Positions 58,644 to 64,000 of a stretch of DNA of 64,000 nucleotides are shown piece after piece. The DNA lies in contig NZ_LSJI01000083.1 in NCBI RefSeq assembly GCF_001557235.1, positions 1 through 64,000 of the forward strand, read 5' to 3'. The notes under the pieces were generated by a model, which saw only the letters and a list, made by a program, of their open reading frames with translations, was not told the origin of the DNA and did no database searches. How positions within the stretch are numbered: the stretch's first letter is position 1; every line of letters starts with the position of its first letter. A program made the position numbers and the translations under genes. This DNA is from Phenylobacterium sp. CCH9-H3. GTDB taxonomy: Bacteria; Pseudomonadota; Alphaproteobacteria; Caulobacterales; Caulobacteraceae.

Positions 58644-60176
58644 TCAGATGAATCGCCAGCTTTCGACGGCGGCGTCGCGTAGCGCGCGGGCCTTGTGCAG
58701 GGTCTCGTCGTATTCGGCGTCGGGGTCTGAGTCGGCCACCACGCCGCCGCCGGCCTGGACGTACATGACGCCGTCCTTGAACAGCGCCGTGCGTAGCACG
58801 ATGCAGGTGTCGACCGAGCCGTCCGAGCCGAAATAGCCGGCGGCCCCGGCATAGCCGATGCCGCGCTTTTCGATCTCGAGTTCGTCGATGATCTCCATGG
58901 CCCGCACCTTGGGGGCGCCGGAAAGCGTGCCGGCCGGCAGGGCGGCCATGACCACGTCGACCGGATCCAAGCCATCGGGGGCGTCGCCCTCGACATTGGA
59001 AACCAGGTGCATGACGCGGGCGTACCGCTCGACGAAGAAGCTGTCCGTGACCCGGACGCGGGGCGTTCGGGACGGCTTGGCCGGTTCGTTGGCGCCCGCC
59101 TGCTTGAGCATGGCGACCCGGCCCACGTCGTTGCGGCCGAGGTCCAGCAGCATCAGATGCTCGGCGCGCTCCTTGGGGTCGTTGACCAGCTCTTCCTCGA
59201 GGCGGCGGTCCTCCTCGGGCGTGGCGCCGCGCGGCCGGGTGCCGGCGATCGGGCGGATGGTGATCTTGCCGTCGCGCAGCCGGACCAGGATCTCGGGGCT
59301 GGAGCCGGCCATGTGGAAGTCGCCGAAGTCCAGGAAGAACAGGAACGGCGACGGGTTGCTGCGGCGGAGCGACCGGTAGAGCGAGAAGGGATCCTGCTCG
59401 AACGGCGCCCGGAACCGGTGGCTGGGCACCACCTGGAAGATGTCGCCCGCCCGGATGTACGCTTTCGCCTTCTCGACGATGGCCCGGTAGTCCTCGCGGC
59501 CGACGGGCGTGGTGAACCGGTCCGGCTGGGGCTGGGCGGCATGGGTCAGCGGCGGCGCGGGCTTGCGCAGGTCGCGGGCCACGGCCTGGAGGCGGGCCTG
59601 GGCCGCGGCGTAGGCGTCCTGCGCCGAGACGCCGTCCGGACGCACCGGGGTCACCAGCAGGATCTCCTGGGCGATGGCGTCGAAGATCGCGACGATGGAG
59701 GGCCGCGCCAGCACGCCGTCCGGCAGGCCCAAGGGGTCCGGATTGACGTTGGGCAGGTCCTCGACGAGCCGGACGGTGTCGTAGCCCAGGGCGCCGAACA
59801 CGCCCGCGGCCATCGGCGGAAGGCCGGGCGGCAGTTCGATCCGGGACTTGGCCAGCAGGTCGCGCAGGCTGTCCAGCGCGCCGCCGGCCTGCGGCGTGAA
59901 CCGCTTGGCCGCGATGTCGGCGCCGGTGGCGATCTCGGCTTCGTCGCCGTGGCAGCGCCAGACGAGGTCGGGGTTCAGGGTGATGATCGAGTAGCGCGCG
60001 CGGAAGGCGCCGCCCTCCACCGACTCGAAGAGGAAGGCGTACGGCTTCCCGTGGCCGATCTTCAGGAAGGCGGAGACGGGGGTCTCCAGGTCGTCGACCA
60101 GACGCGTCCAGACGACCTGGGGGGCGCCGCCGTCGTAGGTCGATCGAAAGGCCTCGAACGGCGGCTCGGACGTCAC
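58644..60176 (-). CDS. trpE: Anthranilate synthase component I
   Basis: This 510-aa chorismate-utilising enzyme makes anthranilate. The N-terminal part contains FLFESVEGG, equivalent to the LLES tryptophan-feedback region. The catalytic part shows [56 protein letters not shown] and [23 protein letters not shown]. It starts at GTG (60174-60176), overlapping the stop of the ppiD-like gene by 4 bases, so its translation is coupled to a protein-folding factor. No tryptophan leader peptide is visible. Confidence 0.97.
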   Translation of the reverse strand: MTSEPPFEAFRSTYDGGAPQVVWTRLVDDLETPVSAFLKIGHGKPYAFLFESVEGGAFRARYSIITLNPDLVWRCHGDEAEIATGADIAAKRFTPQAGGALDSLRDLLAKSRIELPPGLPPMAAGVFGALGYDTVRLVEDLPNVNPDPLGLPDGVLARPSIVAIFDAIAQEILLVTPVRPDGVSAQDAYAAAQARLQAVARDLRKPAPPLTHAAQPQPDRFTTPVGREDYRAIVEKAKAYIRAGDIFQVVPSHRFRAPFEQDPFSLYRSLRRSNPSPFLFFLDFGDFHMAGSSPEILVRLRDGKITIRPIAGTRPRGATPEEDRRLEEELVNDPKERAEHLMLLDLGRNDVGRVAMLKQAGANEPAKPSRTPRVRVTDSFFVERYARVMHLVSNVEGDAPDGLDPVDVVMAALPAGTLSGAPKVRAMEIIDELEIEKRGIGYAGAAGYFGSDGSVDTCIVLRTALFKDGVMYVQAGGGVVADSDPDAEYDETLHKARALRDAAVESWRFI

Positions 60177-62083
60177 TTCTTCTTCTCCGCAGCGCCCTTG
60201 TCGGCGACCGGTTCGAAGCCGACGGCGTTGCGCGCGCGCGCCGCGTCGACCTTGGTCTTCAGCTTGGTCCGGGAATAGGCCTGGGCGGCTTCACCCATCT
60301 CGCGGAACAACACCTGGGTGAGCGCGCCGCGGTTCTCCTCCGCCAGGCGGGCGGCGGTCGGGCCGGCGTCGGTGCGGACCGCCTCGACGCGACCGACGAC
60401 GATGCCGTTCGGCGCCCGGGCGACCCAGACATCGCCCTGCTTGGAGGCGAAGGCGCGGCCCAGGACCTCGCCGCCGAGGGCCTGTTGCTGGTTGGCGGTC
60501 TGGCGGGTCAGGCCGGGCAGGCGCGACACCGTCATGCCCGAGGCGGCGTCCAGGGACTCCCCCTTGGCGACCCGGGCGCGGATGGCTTCGGCCTTGGCCT
60601 CCAGCGCCTTCACGACCTCGCGCTGCATGTAGGCGCGGGTCACCATCGGGCGGATCTCGGCCAGGGGCGGCACGTGGGCCGGAAGGATCCGCTCGACGCG
60701 GACGGCGAAATAGGCGCCGTCGCCCAGCTCGGTGACCTCGCTCTCGCCGCCGGCGGGCAGGGCGAAGGCGGTCTCCAGGATCTTCGGCGGGAAGCCCTGT
60801 AGCTGGGCGCCCTGTTCGTTGACGCCCTGGGCGGTGATCGGCCCGACCGTCGTGGCGGCGACGCCGGCCTTCTGGGCGGCGTCGGCCAGGCTCGCGCCGC
60901 CCTGGTGGGCGTCGTCATAGGCCTGGGTCTGGGCGTAGACCTTCTCGGTGACCAGGTCCTTGCGGATCTCGGCCTCCAGCATCGGGCGCGCCTCCTCGAG
61001 GCTGACCTCGCGGCCCGGGACCACGCTGACCACCTTGACGACCGCCGTCCCGAGATCGCCCTGCACGGTGGCGACCTCGCCCGCCTGCATCTTGAACGCC
61101 GCCTGACCCACCTTGCGGTCGGAGATGGCGCTGAGGGGACGATCGGCGAACGTCACGGCGTCGACGCCGACCGACTTGGCGACCGCCTCGGGCGCCTGGC
61201 CGGCCCGGAGCGCGGCCGCGACCTTCTGCGCCGTGGCGGCGTCCTTGGCCGGAATCTGCACGACGGTCCGCACCTCGGGCTTGGACAGCGTGTCCTTGCG
61301 GAATTCATAGCGCTTCTGCAGCTCGGCGGGATCGATGGGCGCATTCGCCGCCCCAGCCCCCTGCGGCGTGAACGGGACGACCGTCAGGATCCGCATCTCC
61401 GGCAGGGTGAGCTGGGCCTTGTTCTCGTTGATGAAGGCCTGCAGCTGGGCGTCGGTGGGCGCGGCCGGCTGCGGCACGGCGTTCACGCCCAGCGTCACAT
61501 AGGCCAGGTCGCGGGATTCCAGGGCGAACACCGAGGCCAGGGCGCCATAGGCGCGCGGCACGGTCAGGCCGTTCTGCACGGCCACGGCCCAGTGCTGGCT
61601 GGCCATCTCGTCGCGGAGCACGGCGTCGAAGCGCTCCGGCGTCATGCCGTTCTCGCCCAGGCGCTGCTGGAACGTCTTCTTGTCGAAGCGGCCCGTGATG
61701 GGGTCGAAGAAGGCCGGGATCTTCTGGATCTGCTCCAGGATCAGCTTGTCGCCCGGCCTGATCCCGACGCGGGACAGCATCTCGGAAAAGGCCTCACGGG
61801 TGGCGACGCCGTTCAGGACCACGGCGTCCAGGTTGCCGGCCTGCGCCTGTTCGGTCGTGATCGGCTGGCCCTGCTGCTGCTCCAGGCGCTTTTTGTAGTT
61901 GTCGTACTCGCTGCGGAACTCGAGCGAAGTGACCGTCCGGGACCCGACCTTGATGACCTGATCGCCGCCGACCAGGGAAGTGCCGCCCTGGTTCACGCCC
62001 CAGCCGATGAAGCTGATCGCCAGGACCGCCATCAGGATCTTGGCGGGCCATGACTTGGCGAAGTTGCGTACCGCAGCGAGCAT
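60173..62083 (-). CDS. ppiD: PpiD/SurA-type membrane-anchored peptidyl-prolyl isomerase
   Basis: This 636-aa protein has an N-terminal membrane anchor (about residues 13-33, [17 protein letters not shown]), a long SurA-N-like chaperone region, and a parvulin-type (PPIC) domain at about 245-370, followed by a large C-terminal part. It should help fold periplasmic and outer-membrane proteins at the inner membrane. The start ATG (62081-62083) has AAAGGA about 8 bases upstream. It heads a unit with trpE and is divergent from tpiA across a 124-base region. Confidence 0.9.
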   Translation of the reverse strand: MLAAVRNFAKSWPAKILMAVLAISFIGWGVNQGGTSLVGGDQVIKVGSRTVTSLEFRSEYDNYKKRLEQQQGQPITTEQAQAGNLDAVVLNGVATREAFSEMLSRVGIRPGDKLILEQIQKIPAFFDPITGRFDKKTFQQRLGENGMTPERFDAVLRDEMASQHWAVAVQNGLTVPRAYGALASVFALESRDLAYVTLGVNAVPQPAAPTDAQLQAFINENKAQLTLPEMRILTVVPFTPQGAGAANAPIDPAELQKRYEFRKDTLSKPEVRTVVQIPAKDAATAQKVAAALRAGQAPEAVAKSVGVDAVTFADRPLSAISDRKVGQAAFKMQAGEVATVQGDLGTAVVKVVSVVPGREVSLEEARPMLEAEIRKDLVTEKVYAQTQAYDDAHQGGASLADAAQKAGVAATTVGPITAQGVNEQGAQLQGFPPKILETAFALPAGGESEVTELGDGAYFAVRVERILPAHVPPLAEIRPMVTRAYMQREVVKALEAKAEAIRARVAKGESLDAASGMTVSRLPGLTRQTANQQQALGGEVLGRAFASKQGDVWVARAPNGIVVGRVEAVRTDAGPTAARLAEENRGALTQVLFREMGEAAQAYSRTKLKTKVDAARARNAVGFEPVADKGAAEKKK

Positions 62084-62207
62084 TCGGGTCCTTTCCCGGG
62101 AAGGGCGTGGGCGCCGGTATAGTGGAGGGGCGTTCTGTCCGGCAAGCGCGTGACAGTCCGGGCGGCATGGCTTAACCGCCGGGGCCTTCACTTCAACCGG
62201 AGGACCG

Positions 62208-62951
62208 ATGACCGCCCCGCAGCCCCTGATCGCCGGAAACTGGAAGATGAATGGCCTGGGAGCCTCGGTCGAGGAGGCGAAGGCCGTCGCCGCGGGGATC
62301 GGCGAGAGCAAGGCCCGGGTTGCGATCTGTCCGCCGGCCATCCTGATCCACCGCCTGGCGCAGGCCCTGGCGGGCACGGCGGTGCTGGTCGGCGGCCAGG
62401 ACCACCACTGGGACGACGCGGGCGCGTTCACCGGCGACGTCTCGGCCGAGATGCTGGCCGACGCCGGCGCTGCGCTGGCGATCCTGGGTCACTCCGAGCG
62501 GCGGGCCGGCTATCGTGAGACCGACGCCGACGTGAGCGCGAAGGTCGGCGCGGCCCTGCGCGCGGGCCTGGAGCCGATCGTCTGCGTCGGAGAGACGCTG
62601 GAGCAGCGCAAGGCGGGCGAAGCGCTGGCGGTCGTGACCGGGCAGGTGAGGGGCTCGCTGCCCGCGGAACTCGCCGGCAGGCCGTTCTCGGTGGCCTATG
62701 AGCCGGTCTGGGCCATCGGCACCGGCCTGACGCCGACGACGCCCGAGATCGAGGAGGTCCACAGGGCCATCCGCGCCACGCTGGTCGAGATGTTCGGCGA
62801 GGCCGGAAGGTCGTCCCCGATCCTCTACGGCGGGTCGGTGAAGCCGTCGAACGCCGCCGAGATCCTGCACGCGGACGAGGTCGGCGGCGCGCTGGTCGGC
62901 GGCGCATCCCTGAAGGCCGAGGACTTCCTGGCGATCATCCGGGCGCTTTAG
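62208..62951 (+). CDS. tpiA: Triosephosphate isomerase
   Basis: This 247-aa TIM-barrel enzyme interconverts dihydroxyacetone phosphate and glyceraldehyde 3-phosphate. Catalytic residues are N11 and K13 (GNWKMN), H95 (ILGHSERR) and E165 (AYEPVWAIGTG); the phosphate loop YGGSVKPSNA is near the end. A clear GGAGG ribosome-binding site precedes the ATG. Its stop overlaps the convergent VOC-protein gene by 4 bases. Confidence 0.97.
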   Translation: MTAPQPLIAGNWKMNGLGASVEEAKAVAAGIGESKARVAICPPAILIHRLAQALAGTAVLVGGQDHHWDDAGAFTGDVSAEMLADAGAALAILGHSERRAGYRETDADVSAKVGAALRAGLEPIVCVGETLEQRKAGEALAVVTGQVRGSLPAELAGRPFSVAYEPVWAIGTGLTPTTPEIEEVHRAIRATLVEMFGEAGRSSPILYGGSVKPSNAAEILHADEVGGALVGGASLKAEDFLAIIRAL

Positions 62952-63361
62952 GCGCTGGGGCCCTTCAACTCGACCACATTGCCTTCCGGGTCGCGGACGT
63001 ACAGCGAGAAGCCGTCGCCGTCGGCCCCGTAGCGGGGGCCTTCCTCCACGACCTCGACGCCATGCGCTGCGAGGTGGGCGCGGATCGCGGGTTCGTCGAA
63101 GGGGCGGACCTGCAGGGCGAAGTGGTCGAGGTTGCGGCCGGTCTGCCCCGGCCCGTCGCCGCCCTTGCGGCCCAGCGGTCCGTCGAGTGTGACCAGGTCG
63201 ATCATCTGCGGGCCGGCGCGCACATGGGTCAGGCCCAGCTCGGGCCGGTCGCGGTCGAGCGAAAGGCCCAGGACGTCGATATAGAAGCCCAGCATGCGGT
63301 CCTTGTCGCGGACGCGGAGCACGATGTGGTCGAAGCCGGTGACGGCGATCGGGTTGCTCAT
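62948..63361 (-). CDS. VOC-family (glyoxalase/dioxygenase-like) protein
   Basis: This 137-aa protein has the paired beta-alpha-beta-beta-beta modules of the vicinal oxygen chelate family. Likely metal ligands are His in GFDHIVLRVRD, His in RNLDHFALQV and Glu in DPEGNVVELKG. The substrate is not predictable (glyoxalase, fosfomycin-resistance-like or catechol dioxygenase-like members all share this shape). It is 24 bases downstream of the GNAT gene and may be co-transcribed with it. Confidence 0.9.
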   Translation of the reverse strand: MSNPIAVTGFDHIVLRVRDKDRMLGFYIDVLGLSLDRDRPELGLTHVRAGPQMIDLVTLDGPLGRKGGDGPGQTGRNLDHFALQVRPFDEPAIRAHLAAHGVEVVEEGPRYGADGDGFSLYVRDPEGNVVELKGPSA

Positions 63362-63385
63362 GGGCCTGAGATAGTCGCGGCCCGG

Positions 63386-63925
63386 CTAGAGAAGAAGCCC
63401 GAAGACGCGGCAGTCGCGCCGCTCGCCATCCTTGAGGATGTGGCCGCGGAGCAGGCCTTCCTCGCTGAACCCCAGCTTCTCGAGCAGGGACTCGGAGCGC
63501 CGGTTGCCGAGATGGGTCCGCGCGGAGAGCTTGCGCAGGCCGCTCGTGGCGGCGAAGGCCACGACGGTCCGCATGGCCTCCAGGGCGTATCCCTGGCCCC
63601 AGGCCTCGCGGCCGAGCATGAAGCCGACCTCGGCGCGCCGGTTCCGGCGGTCGATCTCGGAAAGGTCGCAGGATCCCAGGAAGTCGCGGGTGTCGAGGGT
63701 GCGCATGGCCCAATAGACCGCGCGGCCGCCCTTCATCCCTTCGACCTGGCCATTGACGATCTCGGCGACGATGTCCGGATCGTCAATCTCGGGCACGTCC
63801 CAGTAGGCCATCACCTCCGGGTCGCCCATGATGGGGTAAAGGTGGGCGGCGTCGCCGGCCGTGAGGGGTTCCAGCCGCAGCCGCTCGGTCTCCAGGATCG
63901 GAAGGCGCTTCAGGTCCAGAATCAT
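63386..63925 (-). CDS. GNAT-family N-acetyltransferase (RimJ/RimL type)
   Basis: This 179-aa acetyltransferase shows the RimJ/L-like N-terminus LPILETERLRLEPLTAGDAAHLYPI, the core AEVGFMLGREAWGQGYALEAMRTVVAFA (acetyl-CoA loop around GQGYALEA) and the C-terminal NRRSESLLEKLGFSEEGLLR. It would acetylate a protein N-terminus or a small amine. Beyond its start, to the window end (63926-64000), I see only a 7-bp hairpin (63937-63960) and no gene start. Confidence 0.92.
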   Translation of the reverse strand: MILDLKRLPILETERLRLEPLTAGDAAHLYPIMGDPEVMAYWDVPEIDDPDIVAEIVNGQVEGMKGGRAVYWAMRTLDTRDFLGSCDLSEIDRRNRRAEVGFMLGREAWGQGYALEAMRTVVAFAATSGLRKLSARTHLGNRRSESLLEKLGFSEEGLLRGHILKDGERRDCRVFGLLL

Positions 63926-64000
63926 CGATCAGCCCCCGCACCCTTTGTTGGCCGGGTGCGACGCACTAGCTATGGCTTTGGGACGGGCGCGGTGATAGAG

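Noticed and set aside
63926..64000. A possible RNA gene or gene start at the right edge
   Set aside because: There is a 7-bp hairpin at 63937-63960, but no cloverleaf, no ribosome-binding site with start codon, and too little sequence to judge.

Overview
The window is a very GC-rich, densely packed piece of an alphaproteobacterial chromosome. Gene order and sequence point to the Caulobacterales, most likely a Phenylobacterium- or Caulobacter-like genus. The reasons are a CtrA-type regulator, the long nuoA-N operon followed by birA-coaX-rnj, the rpsB-tsf-pyrH-frr-uppS-cdsA-dxr-rseP-bamA-skp-lpx run, LpxI instead of LpxH, PEPxxWA-CTERM proteins, GANTC sites and an alphaproteobacterial-type SOS box (GTTC-N7-GTTC) at lexA. 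The genus is an inference from reading, not from a search. I see no insertion sequence, phage, CRISPR array or plasmid region; almost everything is chromosomal core.

Layout. 1-4341: the end of a probable histidine kinase and its NarL-type response regulator, a 66-aa conserved-looking small protein, a secreted penicillin-acylase-family hydrolase, a dispersed-type inverted repeat, a CtrA paralogue whose receiver has lost its phosphorylation site, and tRNA-Asp(GTC). 4582-19980: the respiratory complex I operon nuoABCDEFGHIJKLMN, with three small extra genes embedded and translationally coupled (a secreted 120-aa protein, a SnoaL/NTF2-like protein and a small lipoprotein). 19984-29627: birA, coaX, rnj, a double-length CaiB/BaiF CoA-transferase, methylmalonyl-CoA epimerase, a DUF1467 membrane protein, proS, and the LolC/E and LolD lipoprotein exporter. 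29792-33524: a LytS/LytTR two-component pair, a PEP-CTERM protein with a laminin-B-like region, and a nucleoside hydrolase.

33705-48520: translation factors and envelope biogenesis on one strand: rpsB, tsf, pyrH, frr, uppS, cdsA, dxr, rseP, bamA, skp/ompH, lpxD, fabZ, lpxA, lpxI, lpxB. This couples ribosome production with isoprenoid, phospholipid, outer-membrane protein and lipid A synthesis. 48517-63925: mostly minus strand: a small dimeric-barrel protein, citrate synthase, glutamyl-tRNA synthetase, a second PEP-CTERM protein, comEC and an ASCH protein (plus strand), lexA, trpC-trpD-trpG, a small opposite-strand membrane protein, trpE coupled to a PpiD-like foldase, tpiA (plus), a VOC-family protein and a GNAT acetyltransferase.

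The points most worth a second look are the phospho-dead CtrA paralogue with a CtrA-like half-site and a GANTC site in its own upstream region, the three small accessory genes in the nuo operon, the fused CoA-transferase in which only the second module keeps the catalytic Asp, the structured rpsB leader, and the trp locus split by an opposite-strand gene. I found no clear novel defence or mobile system.
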